Assembly: GCF_036030735.1 (NCBI RefSeq)
Contig: NZ_CP107928.1
Coordinates: forward strand, 5,766,001 to 5,830,000
Length of the DNA stretch: 64,000 bases
Reading direction: 5' to 3'
Source of the DNA: Streptomyces sp. NBC_00425
GTDB lineage: Bacteria > Actinomycetota > Actinomycetes > Streptomycetales > Streptomycetaceae
Shown here in pieces: positions 1 through 8,502 of the stretch (position 1 is its first letter; each line of letters opens with the position of its first letter). The notes under the pieces are model-generated. The model did no database searches. It was given only the letters and a program-made list of their open reading frames with translations, and was not told the origin of the DNA. The position numbers and the translations under genes were made by a program.

Positions 1-131
1 CCATCGCCATCAGCAAGAAGTACGAGGGCAGCGTGGTGATGGACAAGGACGACAAGATCGTCCACACGAACGTGGCTCCCGTCTCCACCTCGGTGCCCAG
101 CAGCGGGCAGCCGTCCGAGGTCGCCGAGTAG
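1..131 (+). CDS. C-terminal end of an unidentified phage gene (partial)
   Basis: An open frame enters from the left edge and ends at TAG 129-131, giving the last 42 residues. The tail is rich in Lys, Asp, Ser and Pro and ends SEVAE. No family motif is visible. It lies directly upstream of the major capsid gene and is separated from it by a hairpin terminator, so a head gene such as a protease or scaffold is possible by position only. Function cannot be assigned from this fragment. Confidence 0.55.
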   Translation, partial: IAISKKYEGSVVMDKDDKIVHTNVAPVSTSVPSSGQPSEVAE

Positions 132-149
132 CCTGTCCCCTGGAAGCGT

Positions 150-173
150 CCCGCCGCAGCTCAACGCGGCGGG
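150..173 (+). terminator. Hairpin terminator before the capsid unit
   Basis: CCCGCCGC (150-157) and GCGGCGGG (166-173) form a perfect 8-bp stem with an 8-nt loop, 18 nt after the stop of the left-edge gene. There is no strong U tract, as is common in Streptomyces. It separates the upstream gene from the promoter-like leader of the capsid gene. Confidence 0.6.
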
Positions 174-174
174 C

Positions 175-239
175 TACCATCTCTCACTGAAGCCGCTGGT
201 TCTGGGCCGGGCCTCCATCGCAACACTGGAGACCCGTCC
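175..239 (+). promoter_or_regulatory. Late promoter/leader element, copy 1 (capsid)
   Basis: TACCAT (175-180) looks like a -10 hexamer. The conserved box (GCCGCTGG, TTC, TGGGCCGGGC) spans 192-212. CTCC 213-216 can pair with GGAG 228-231, and GGG 209-211 with CCC 233-235, so the Shine-Dalgarno of the capsid ATG at 240 lies in a stem. One of eight such elements in the phage late region. Confidence 0.75.
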
Positions 240-1907
240 ATGGACCCGATCGAAATTCCCGAGACTTTCAGCGCTCTCGACGACACGCAGCTGGCCGACC
301 TGCTCACCCGGGCGAACGCGGAGTTCCAGGCTCTCCGTGGACAGGACACCGTCAGCGGCACCGATATGGAGCGCATGCGCGCCCTGGCCACCGGTGCCCG
401 CGCCATCCACGCCGAGCAGGCCACCCGCCTGGACTCCGCGCGCGAGGCCGCCGCCGAGATCGACACCCTCGCCGCCGAGTTCGACGCCCCGGGACAGGAC
501 CCGGCCCCGGAAGGCGCACCGGCCGAGCCCGCCGCCGAGCCCGTCGCGGCAGCCGACCCGGCCGGCGACGAGCCCACCGACCCCGCCGCTGACCTCGCCC
601 CGTCGGCGACGGCGTCCGCCCGGCCGGCGATGAACCTCGCCCAGGTCCGCCAGCGGCAGCCGCGCGTCCTTCCGGCCGCGCAGGCCGCCCAGCCGTACCT
701 GACGGCGTCGGTCGACGTCCCCGGCTTCCGGTCCGGGGCGCGCATGGACCTCGCCGACCTCACCCCGGGCACCATCAACCGGGCCAACGCCCTCAAGTCG
801 TCTGGCGGTGGCGTCGGCCTCGTCGCGAGCTACCACCACCCGTTCCCGGACGACCTGATCGTCAACGACCCGGGCAGCGCGCCGGAGGGCTCTAACGTCT
901 CCCTGTACGCCTCCAGCCAGGCCCGCCTCCCGAAGGGCGACCTGGTCGCGTCCGGCGGCTGGTGCGCGCCGTCGGAGACCGAGTACACGTTCCTGCAGAC
1001 GGCGTGCCCGGACATGCTGTGGGACGCCCCCGAGATCCAGCTCGCCCGAGGCGGCATCCGCTACTTCAGGACGCCGTCGCTGGACGTGGCCGCCATGACG
1101 TGGGTCCACACCGAGGCGGACGACATCGCCGGGAACGCCAAGCCCTGCTTCAAGATCCCCTGTGAGGAGCCGATCGAGGCCCGCTGCGACGCCATCGGCA
1201 TCTGCATCGAGGCCGGCATCCTGACGCAGCGCCACTTCCCGGAGCTGGTCTCCTTCTACCTGCGGCAGGCCCTCGTCGCGCACGAGATCCGCATTCGGCA
1301 GGAGCTGCTGAACGAGGTCGCCGCCACGGCGACGCCGGTCACCATCGGAACGTCGTTCGGCGCGATCGCTCCGGTCTTCGCGGCCGTCGCCCTCCAGAGC
1401 GCCGACGTCATCGAGCGGCACAGCCTGTGCGACTCCATCAGCCTGGAAGTGGTCTTCCCCTGGTGGTCGCGGAACCTGTTCCTCGCCGACCTGGCGCGCC
1501 GCAACGGCGTCGACCTCAGCGAGGTGTCCGTCGCCGACGTGCAGGCCCTGTTCACCCCGCTCGGGGTGCGCGTCCAGTGGGCGCGCGGCCTGACCTACGA
1601 CCTCCCGGCGGGCAGCCCGCCCGTGAACGCGGGCATCGGCGGGGCGACCCCCGCGACGGTGTGGCCGGACCAGATCCAGTTCCTCATGTACCCGGCCGGC
1701 CAGATCCAGATCGGACGCGGCGCCGAGGTCAACTTGGGCGTGATCCACGACAGCGCCAAATTCAGCACCAACGACTACACGGCGGCCTTCTCGGAGGAGT
1801 GCGTGACGATCGTCGACCGGTCGATCGACACCCGCCTGGTCACCGTCCCCGTCTGCCCGTCCGGCGAGACCGGCGCACAGACCCTCCTGACCTGCCCGGC
1901 GGCGTGA
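240..1907 (+). CDS. Major capsid protein
   Basis: This 555-residue protein is the likely major capsid subunit. Residues 1-75 look helical and charged, and residues about 80-130 are a Pro/Ala/Asp-rich linker, the layout expected when a scaffolding (delta) domain is fused to an HK97-type capsid domain and removed during maturation. The rest is a soluble mixed alpha/beta domain without membrane segments, ending in a Cys-containing tail. Position after a left-edge gene and ahead of the decoration and tail genes fits. The ATG at 240 follows GGAG by 8 nt. The assignment rests on layout and general resemblance to actinophage capsids; no single catalytic motif exists to confirm it. Confidence 0.75.
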   Translation: MDPIEIPETFSALDDTQLADLLTRANAEFQALRGQDTVSGTDMERMRALATGARAIHAEQATRLDSAREAAAEIDTLAAEFDAPGQDPAPEGAPAEPAAEPVAAADPAGDEPTDPAADLAPSATASARPAMNLAQVRQRQPRVLPAAQAAQPYLTASVDVPGFRSGARMDLADLTPGTINRANALKSSGGGVGLVASYHHPFPDDLIVNDPGSAPEGSNVSLYASSQARLPKGDLVASGGWCAPSETEYTFLQTACPDMLWDAPEIQLARGGIRYFRTPSLDVAAMTWVHTEADDIAGNAKPCFKIPCEEPIEARCDAIGICIEAGILTQRHFPELVSFYLRQALVAHEIRIRQELLNEVAATATPVTIGTSFGAIAPVFAAVALQSADVIERHSLCDSISLEVVFPWWSRNLFLADLARRNGVDLSEVSVADVQALFTPLGVRVQWARGLTYDLPAGSPPVNAGIGGATPATVWPDQIQFLMYPAGQIQIGRGAEVNLGVIHDSAKFSTNDYTAAFSEECVTIVDRSIDTRLVTVPVCPSGETGAQTLLTCPAA

Positions 1908-1925
1908 GCCACCTCCACCCCTGAC

Positions 1926-1959
1926 GTGCCGGGCCTGTGACCTGACACAGGCCCGGCAC
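1926..1959 (+). terminator. Strong hairpin terminator after the capsid gene
   Basis: GTGCCGGGCCTGTG (1926-1939) and its exact complement (1946-1959) form a perfect 14-bp stem with a 6-nt loop, 18 nt after the capsid stop. It could make capsid mRNA a separate abundant transcript and attenuate read-through into the next gene. Confidence 0.8.
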
Positions 1960-1986
1960 CACCCATGAGCAGACAGGAGGCCAGCG

Positions 1987-2811
1987 ATGCCCTCGACAGG
2001 ACTCCGTAAGTACGTCGAAGCCGTCCCCGGTGACCCGCTGCCCCACGGCCTCCTCGGCGGCTGTGCGGACATCATCGACGTCACCGACCCGCACGAGCTT
2101 CTCGGCACCGACTGGCGTCCCCTGTCGTGCTCCGAAGCACACGACACCACCTGGTGCCCCGACCCTGACGCGGTCGTCCCGCCGAAGACGTTCGACCGGC
2201 CCGGTACCTGTACCGCGGCCCCCGTCACGATCTACGCCGGCTCCGAGTGCACGACCATCGGCTACACGTACGAGGAAGCCACCCGGCATGCCCGGGAGAC
2301 GCTCCGCATGGGCGAGCAGCGTGCCCTTGAGGAGTGGCTCCAGCGGGACGTCCTGTGCTCCATCGGCGAGGACAAGACGCCGGTCGCCGGCGCGGTGTCC
2401 GTGTCGCAGGGCGTCAGCATCCTGGAGGACTGGCTCGGCACCGAGTACGGCGGGACCGGCGTCCTGCACGTCCCCGTCGGCGTCGGCGCGCTCCTCGGCT
2501 GCTGCAACATCGTCCACCTGACCGGCGGGAACCCCGTCACCCTCGTCGGGAACTGCGTCGTCCTGGGCGCCGGATACGCCGCGAACGTCGGCCCCCCGGA
2601 CTGCACCACCGCAGACCCGGGCGAGGCCTGGCTGTACGCCACCAGCCCCGTCCGTATCCGCCGCGAGCCGCCGGCCACCGTCCCCGGCAAGGACGGCGAG
2701 AGCGTCGCCACCCTCACCAACGACCGCCGTGTCCTCGTCGAGAGGACTTTCGTCGTGGAGATCGCCTGCTGCCGTGCCGCTGCGGTCCGCGTCAAGCTGT
2801 GCGCCGAGTAG
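1987..2811 (+). CDS. Cys-rich structural protein, possible head protein
   Basis: This 274-residue protein has about 13 cysteines and no membrane segment. The middle part (VLHVPVGVGALLG, then a GAGYAANVGP segment, then EAWLYATSPVRI) resembles a recurring architecture in actinophage head-region proteins that look like a second capsid-like or decoration protein. The ATG at 1987 follows AGGAGG. It is the first gene after the capsid terminator and is followed closely by the zinc-finger gene at 2823. A head decoration or accessory capsid role is inferred from position; the family is not firmly recognised. Confidence 0.6.
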   Translation: MPSTGLRKYVEAVPGDPLPHGLLGGCADIIDVTDPHELLGTDWRPLSCSEAHDTTWCPDPDAVVPPKTFDRPGTCTAAPVTIYAGSECTTIGYTYEEATRHARETLRMGEQRALEEWLQRDVLCSIGEDKTPVAGAVSVSQGVSILEDWLGTEYGGTGVLHVPVGVGALLGCCNIVHLTGGNPVTLVGNCVVLGAGYAANVGPPDCTTADPGEAWLYATSPVRIRREPPATVPGKDGESVATLTNDRRVLVERTFVVEIACCRAAAVRVKLCAE

Positions 2812-2822
2812 GAGACCCGCCC

Positions 2823-3353
2823 ATGAGCACGACCATCCGCGTCCAGCCCGCCGCGCGCCTGCGCCAGGAATTCGCCCTGTGGGGGACCAGCCAGCACCCG
2901 AAGATCCACACCGTGGCGCCGAACACCTTCGCCGTGCCCGCCGGCCTGTACACGGAGATCCCTGAGCCGCTCCTCATCGGCGCCCTGGTCGACGGCCAGC
3001 GCTACGTCTCCCCGGACGAGCAGGAGCCCACTGTGGCGCCTGTGACGGGGGAGCAGTGGGCCGAGCCCGGCCAGCCCCTCCCCGAGGTCCCAGAGTCCGC
3101 GTACGGCCCCGACTCGGTGCCGCTGACCGTGGAGTTCGCCCCGCTCGAAGACGCGCCCGCCGACAGCGACCCAAGCGACTCGGATGCCGGTACTACCGCA
3201 GGGGGGAGCGTCCTCCCGGAGCCCGAGCCCGGCGAAGCCTCCGCCCCGGCCGAGGAGTTCACGGACAACCCGTGCCCCGGCTGCGACAGGTCGTTCACCA
3301 CCGCCCGGGGCCGGGACACGCACTTCCGCATCGCCCACGCCGAGGAGAGCTGA
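2823..3353 (+). CDS. Phage structural-region protein with C-terminal C2H2 zinc finger
   Basis: A 176-residue protein. The N-terminal 60 residues form a compact domain (HPKIHTVAPNTF, then FAVPAGLYTEIPEPLL), followed by a long acidic Pro/Glu/Asp-rich linker (about 65-140). The last 30 residues contain C-P-G-C, twelve residues, H, four residues, H, the spacing of a classical C2H2 zinc finger. The ATG at 2823 follows GGAG and lies 11 nt after the previous stop. The stop is 3 nt from the start of the 1,337-aa gene, so the two are probably translated together. A DNA-, RNA- or protein-binding role for the finger is inference. Confidence 0.7.
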   Translation: MSTTIRVQPAARLRQEFALWGTSQHPKIHTVAPNTFAVPAGLYTEIPEPLLIGALVDGQRYVSPDEQEPTVAPVTGEQWAEPGQPLPEVPESAYGPDSVPLTVEFAPLEDAPADSDPSDSDAGTTAGGSVLPEPEPGEASAPAEEFTDNPCPGCDRSFTTARGRDTHFRIAHAEES

Positions 3354-3356
3354 CCC

Positions 3357-6300
3357 ATGCCGATCGAGCCCCAGCCGTGCGCCGGGTCCGGAGCCGGCTC
3401 CGACGCCGTGGACGTCGAGCAGACCCTGCTCTGCGATGTGATGCCCAACGGCGATGTCGTCGGCTCGGCGCTCGCTGTCTACGAGTACGACAGCAGCGGC
3501 GCCCCGGTCGGCGCCCCGGTCTTCGTCAACCCGGTCACCGGACTCCCGTACGTCGCACAGGGCGTCCTCCAGCCGTGCGGGGACACCCTCAGCCACTCGG
3601 TAGAGATCCTCTGCGACGTCAACGACGCCGACGGCTCCTCCGTGCAGTTCGAGCGGGTCAAGACGATCGGCCCGGCCGGAACCGTCCTGTCCGTCTCGGA
3701 CTTCGGCCTGGACGGCGCCCCGTACGTGCCGCTGAACTCGGTCCAGACCTGCGACCCGCTGGCGAACTGCACCCCCGAGTCGAACCAGGACCTGAACGCC
3801 GAGTGCGGCCCCGGTGAGCCGGTCGTCACACAGGTGCTGCTCGATGACGTCAGCAAGCCGCTGTCGAACGCCGTCTTCAACGACGACGACACCGCCGACC
3901 CGCTGTGCGGCGGCACCTGGGACCGCCCGGCGGACGAACTCCCGCCGGGCTTCCCCGTCGCGGAGACGTTCCGGAACACGACCTTCGACCAGCCCGGCCC
4001 TGTCATCCAGGGCCAGCCCGCCCCGCCGTTCCTCACCGCGGGCCCCCCGACGAACGACGGCGCGGGAGCGGGCTGGATCCGCCTCTCGGACGGCTCCTAC
4101 GCCTCAAACGGCATCTGGCAGGTGCCCGCGCCCTTCAGCACCAGCCAGGGCATGAACGCCGCCGTCACCCTCGCCAGCCACGACGGCACCACGCCCGGCG
4201 GCGACGGCCAGTACTTCGTTTTCACCGACGGCTCGGCCGGCACCCAGGCCACACCGATCGGCGGCTTCGGCAACCTCGGCCTGAACAACTGGACCGGCGG
4301 CGTCTTCGCCGTCGTCCTCGACGAGTACGGCCAGTCCTGCTCCTGCGGCCAGGCCCTCCCCAGCGACCCGAACGCCGGGCCCTGCGGATTCTGCCCCAAC
4401 ACGATCAGCATCCAGCGCGCGGGCGCGTCCCGCGTCGGCGCCTCCTGCTCCTGCTGCACGATCGCCTCCGCCCCGCTCGCCCCGAAGGCGATCAACCAGA
4501 CCACGCGCTCCCAGCCGTTGCGCCTGCTGACCTCCGTCATCTCCGAGGGCGGCCAGACCTACGTGTCGGCGTCGGTCGACTGGAATGACGGCAACGGCCC
4601 GATCCAGTACTTCGACCGCGTCAACATCACCTCGTGCATCACGGTCCCGCCGACCCTGCGCATGGGCCTGTCGATGAACAGCGGCGGCGCCTACCAGGCC
4701 ATCAAGGAGGCGCGGGACGCGGTCGCCCGCCCGGCAGGCGTGTCCAACTGGCGGGCCTTCCCGGTCACCACGGACCCGATCCCGGCCTGCGTGACCCTGG
4801 TCAACATCAACGCGTCGGTCGACGTCACCCCGAACGACGACGGCTCCCAGACCGCCGGTAACGGCAACCCGGAGCTGTACTTCTGGCTGGTCAACACGGC
4901 GACGAACACCGTCCTGGACCGGGACCAGTACAGCATCATCCCGAGCCAGCTCGGCCAGGTACAGACGCTGTCCGTGAGCGCGTCGGTGCCCCCGGCGGAC
5001 GTGCCGAACCTACGGCTGTACGTCGGCGCCGAGTCCCGTGACGAGGTCGGCGAGTACGACACGACGTGGGAGAACCTCACCGTCGACGCCACCGGCGCCG
5101 GCTGCCCGGCCACCCCGCGGCGCACGATGGAGATCTCCGCCCGCTGCCCGATCCCCGTCACGATCGTGGGCGGCGGGACCGGGGAAGGCGGCGGCGGTGG
5201 CACGACGGTCGTCAACACCCCCAGCACGTTCGAAGACCAGATCATTTGCGCCACGGTGGGCGGCACCCCGCAGACCGCGTTCCGCCGCGAGGTCCGCACC
5301 CCGGACGGCGGGATCGAGGTCACGTTCCTCGGCTTCAACGGGCTGCCGATCACCCCCGACGGCGGCTGGACACCCGGGCCGTGCCCGCAGCAGGCAGGCC
5401 AGACCCTCGGCCCCGTCTGCTGGGTCTCCAACCCGCCCGTCGGAAGCAGCCAGAGCGGCTTCATGACGCTGGACGAGAACGGCGACCCGGTCCTCTACGA
5501 CACGCTCGGCGCGGTCGTCCCCGCCGGCGCGTACACCATCGTCGTCTGCCCCCAGCTCACTCAGCAGTCCCACGTGCTGTGCGACTCGGGCAACGCCGGG
5601 CACCAGTTCCTCCGCTGGTACATCGACAGCCCGATCCTGGGCGTCTCTGACCAGCAGTGGGATTTCGAGCTCGACGGGTCCACCCCGTACGCCGTCGTCG
5701 GCCCGGTCGCTGTCTGCGGCGACACGGGCCCCTGCCGGGACTCCAGCACGGTCCTGCTGTGCGACGCCCCCGCCGATGACACCCTGACGGTCACCCCGGC
5801 GATCACAGACGGCACCGTCGCCGACGTCAACCAGACGCAGTTCACCAACCTCCCCGGCGCGTACACGACGCTGTGGACGGGAGGGACGCTCGCCTACCCG
5901 GCCACCGCGGGCCCCGGCCAGCAGTACCGCATGGCCGTCGGCCGGCTCACCGCCAGCCCCCTCGGATGTGACGACGCCTCGGGCACCCTGAACGTCAGCG
6001 TGCGCGTCACGCAGAACGGGCCCGGCACGGGCCAGGCCTGGGACGGCGCTCTGCGCGTCTTCCGGGGCACGACGCTCATCGCGGACTCCCCGGTGCGCAC
6101 CTACGCCCCTCCCGGCTGGGTGCAGACCCTCACCGCGTCCGTGCCGGTCACCGCGGCGGACCTCGCGGCCGGGGACATTCGCGTCGGTGTGGTGCTGGAG
6201 AACTTCCACGGCACCGCGAAGGCGTGGACGGCCGATCAGTTCTCGGCCTCGGTCGAGCTGGCCGGCTGCGACGCGACGTCGGCGGTGCAGTTCCTTCGGA

Positions 6301-7370
6301 CGCTGGTCACGGACTGCGAGACCGGCGACGTCGTGGCGACCACGGACACCGACCTGGCCGGTGCCCCGTACGTCGTCACCGGCGACGTCGGGCAGTGCAC
6401 GCCCGTGGTCCAGGATCCGAGCGCCGGCGCTGACACCGAGGTCGTACCGCTCTGCGACAACGCCACGGACCCCGCTACACCCTTCCTGCGGCGCCTCACC
6501 TTCGACGACGCCGGGGTCCTCGCCTCCACCGTCGACACCGACCTCGACGGCTCGCCGTACACGGTGTCCGGCAATGCCGTGGTGTGCGGAGGCACCGACG
6601 CGGCTGGCCGCGACGAAGAGCTGATGGTCCTGTGCGACGCCACCCCGACGCGGTTCCTGCGCCGGTACAACTACGACTCCACGACCGGCGCGCTCGTCTC
6701 GATCGTCAACACCACGCTCGACGGCTCGACGCCGTTCGTCCCGGTCGGTGCCGTCGGCGTGTGCACCACAGCGATCGCTTCGGACTTCGATTTCCTGTCG
6801 ACGGTCCTGTGCGACAGCAATGGGACGCAGTTCATCCAGCGGCTGACGTTCAACTCGGCCTCGGGTGCAGTCACCGCGACGACGAACACCACCCTGACCG
6901 GAGCGGCATTCGTGCCGGTCGGCGCGGTAGCCCTGTGCTCGAACTGCTGCCCCGTCGTCATGGGCAACGGCTGCACCAACACCGGGTCGGGCTTCTACAC
7001 GGCGATCCGTGCCACGAACGGCACGATCAGCCTGATCGACTCCGTGACCGGCGCGACCGTCCTTGCGGCGAACATCATCCCGTGCCCGTCGGACAACACC
7101 GTCCGGACGCTCACCGCCCAGGGCCGCGTCCTCACGAACGCGACGCCGTGGACTCCGGGCGCCGACGTCGCCGGCACCCTCACGAGCCTGACCGTCACGG
7201 GCGTGGGCGGCCTGTGGGACCTGGTCGACTCCAACGGCACCGCCCTCACCGGCCTCCCAGCCGGGCTGACGCTGACGTGGTCGGCCTCCGACGACAACAC
7301 GCTGACCGGCCCCCAGTCGGTCACGCCTCAGGCCGGAGCGAGCGTCGTAGCGAACTGGACACAGAGGTGA
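3357..7370 (+). CDS. Large repeat-rich virion protein with lectin-like domain
   Basis: A 1,337-residue protein. Residues about 240-450 resemble an L-type (legume-like) lectin beta-sandwich, with GGDGQYFVFTDGS, a GGFGNLGLNNW loop and VFAVVLDEYG. At both ends lie tandem modules of roughly 45-60 residues that open with LCD, carry FLRRLTFD-like strands and a TDLDGSPY-like turn, and close with a single Cys; I count about ten. A Gly-rich hinge (GGGTGEGGGGG) sits near residue 610. No membrane span or signal peptide is seen. It is probably an exposed decoration or host-binding fibre. The ATG at 3357 is 3 nt after the preceding stop. The exact role is unproven. Confidence 0.75.
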   Translation: MPIEPQPCAGSGAGSDAVDVEQTLLCDVMPNGDVVGSALAVYEYDSSGAPVGAPVFVNPVTGLPYVAQGVLQPCGDTLSHSVEILCDVNDADGSSVQFERVKTIGPAGTVLSVSDFGLDGAPYVPLNSVQTCDPLANCTPESNQDLNAECGPGEPVVTQVLLDDVSKPLSNAVFNDDDTADPLCGGTWDRPADELPPGFPVAETFRNTTFDQPGPVIQGQPAPPFLTAGPPTNDGAGAGWIRLSDGSYASNGIWQVPAPFSTSQGMNAAVTLASHDGTTPGGDGQYFVFTDGSAGTQATPIGGFGNLGLNNWTGGVFAVVLDEYGQSCSCGQALPSDPNAGPCGFCPNTISIQRAGASRVGASCSCCTIASAPLAPKAINQTTRSQPLRLLTSVISEGGQTYVSASVDWNDGNGPIQYFDRVNITSCITVPPTLRMGLSMNSGGAYQAIKEARDAVARPAGVSNWRAFPVTTDPIPACVTLVNINASVDVTPNDDGSQTAGNGNPELYFWLVNTATNTVLDRDQYSIIPSQLGQVQTLSVSASVPPADVPNLRLYVGAESRDEVGEYDTTWENLTVDATGAGCPATPRRTMEISARCPIPVTIVGGGTGEGGGGGTTVVNTPSTFEDQIICATVGGTPQTAFRREVRTPDGGIEVTFLGFNGLPITPDGGWTPGPCPQQAGQTLGPVCWVSNPPVGSSQSGFMTLDENGDPVLYDTLGAVVPAGAYTIVVCPQLTQQSHVLCDSGNAGHQFLRWYIDSPILGVSDQQWDFELDGSTPYAVVGPVAVCGDTGPCRDSSTVLLCDAPADDTLTVTPAITDGTVADVNQTQFTNLPGAYTTLWTGGTLAYPATAGPGQQYRMAVGRLTASPLGCDDASGTLNVSVRVTQNGPGTGQAWDGALRVFRGTTLIADSPVRTYAPPGWVQTLTASVPVTAADLAAGDIRVGVVLENFHGTAKAWTADQFSASVELAGCDATSAVQFLRTLVTDCETGDVVATTDTDLAGAPYVVTGDVGQCTPVVQDPSAGADTEVVPLCDNATDPATPFLRRLTFDDAGVLASTVDTDLDGSPYTVSGNAVVCGGTDAAGRDEELMVLCDATPTRFLRRYNYDSTTGALVSIVNTTLDGSTPFVPVGAVGVCTTAIASDFDFLSTVLCDSNGTQFIQRLTFNSASGAVTATTNTTLTGAAFVPVGAVALCSNCCPVVMGNGCTNTGSGFYTAIRATNGTISLIDSVTGATVLAANIIPCPSDNTVRTLTAQGRVLTNATPWTPGADVAGTLTSLTVTGVGGLWDLVDSNGTALTGLPAGLTLTWSASDDNTLTGPQSVTPQAGASVVANWTQR

Positions 7371-7377
7371 GGCGCCC

Positions 7378-8502
7378 GTGAGCGTCCCCTGTGACTGCTG
7401 TCCCGTCGCGGCTCCTCCCCGGTGCGCCATCGGGGAGGTGCCGTTCGCCTCGGCGGTCGTGTCCGCGAACCCCGCAGGCTTGACCATCGTCAACCTCGCC
7501 AGCACGATCGACGGGACCGTGGGCGCGGACCTGTCCGGCTTCGTCCCCCCGGTCACGGAGGCCGTCCTCGTCGCCAACCCGACGACCGCCATCGACTACG
7601 TGTTCCCGAGCCCGGTAGACAACCTGGTCCGGCTGCGCTGGGCCAACGGCGGTGGCGGCGTCCTGACGGATCAGGACGGGTTCGGGCTCATGACCGTGAC
7701 GCTTCTGAACGCCGGGCTGATCCCGCTCACCACGATGCCCTGGGACGTCACCGCACCCCTCGGGAACAACGGCCCGGCCCGGCAACTGGACTTCGCGGCC
7801 GTCAACGGTGTCGCGCGGGTCCGCTTCTCCGGGTTCCACAAGCAGAACACGGCGGTCATGGGCGCGGGCTCTCCTCTACTGCGGCAGGTCGAAGCCTTCG
7901 TGTCCGGGCCGGTGTTCCCCTGCCGGCGCAGGGGCGGCACGCTGGAGTGGTACAACGAGGCTGGCAACCTGGTCCCCGCCGCCGAGGTCGGCAGCTGCAC
8001 ACCGGCCGTGCCACTCATGGTCCCGCTGGTCACCATGACGGAGAGCGCCCTCGGAGACGACGCGGGCCTCGGCGAGCGGATCTGCAACGTCGTACCCGCG
8101 GTGACGAGCTTCACCGGCTACACGCTCCAGCCCGGCACTTGCTACGACGGATCACCGGCCAACGGCGACACCTTGAACTGGGCCGGGCCGCTGTCGTCGG
8201 TGTCGATGAGCTATGAGTCGAACGGCAGCGCCTCGGCTGGCGCCGCCTTGGTCGCGTTCTCCGCTCCGTCGATCGGGACGGTTACCTGGCCGGCTAACGG
8301 CGTGAAGATGGTCGCCGGCGAGGTCCGCAGGTCCAACCCGCTCATCGGTGGCGGGTACGCGACGATCACCTACCTCGCCCCGGCGGGCGCCCCTGCGACC
8401 GGCGCGCCGAGCCAGGATGGCGGGCCCAACATCCGCATCGGCCCGGCAGCGCTCGCGGCCTTCACGCCGTACCGATTCCGCATCGACTTCTGGGAGCCGT
8501 AA
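7378..8502 (+). CDS. Cys-containing phage structural protein, unknown
   Basis: A 374-residue protein that starts with a short Cys cluster (MSVPCDCCPVAAPPRC) and continues as a beta-rich, Gly/Ala/Thr-rich protein without membrane segments. The middle and end look like stacked beta-sandwich domains with TYLAPAGAP and RFRIDFWEP strands. The GTG start at 7378 lies 7 nt after the 1,337-aa gene. Its TAA shares its last base with the ATG of the beta-helix gene (TAATG), indicating translational coupling. No family is recognised; the context makes a virion component likely. Confidence 0.65.
   Translation: MSVPCDCCPVAAPPRCAIGEVPFASAVVSANPAGLTIVNLASTIDGTVGADLSGFVPPVTEAVLVANPTTAIDYVFPSPVDNLVRLRWANGGGGVLTDQDGFGLMTVTLLNAGLIPLTTMPWDVTAPLGNNGPARQLDFAAVNGVARVRFSGFHKQNTAVMGAGSPLLRQVEAFVSGPVFPCRRRGGTLEWYNEAGNLVPAAEVGSCTPAVPLMVPLVTMTESALGDDAGLGERICNVVPAVTSFTGYTLQPGTCYDGSPANGDTLNWAGPLSSVSMSYESNGSASAGAALVAFSAPSIGTVTWPANGVKMVAGEVRRSNPLIGGGYATITYLAPAGAPATGAPSQDGGPNIRIGPAALAAFTPYRFRIDFWEP

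Noticed and set aside
174..2228. A 684-residue minus-strand frame opposite the capsid gene
   Set aside because: It is a low-information mirror of the capsid and 1987 genes and spans two real genes, a leader and a terminator.
5010..7592. An 860-residue minus-strand open frame opposite the 1,337-aa gene
   Set aside because: It is a shadow of the GC-biased plus-strand codon pattern; its composition is Arg/Gly/Asp/Val-rich without motifs and it has no ribosome binding site.
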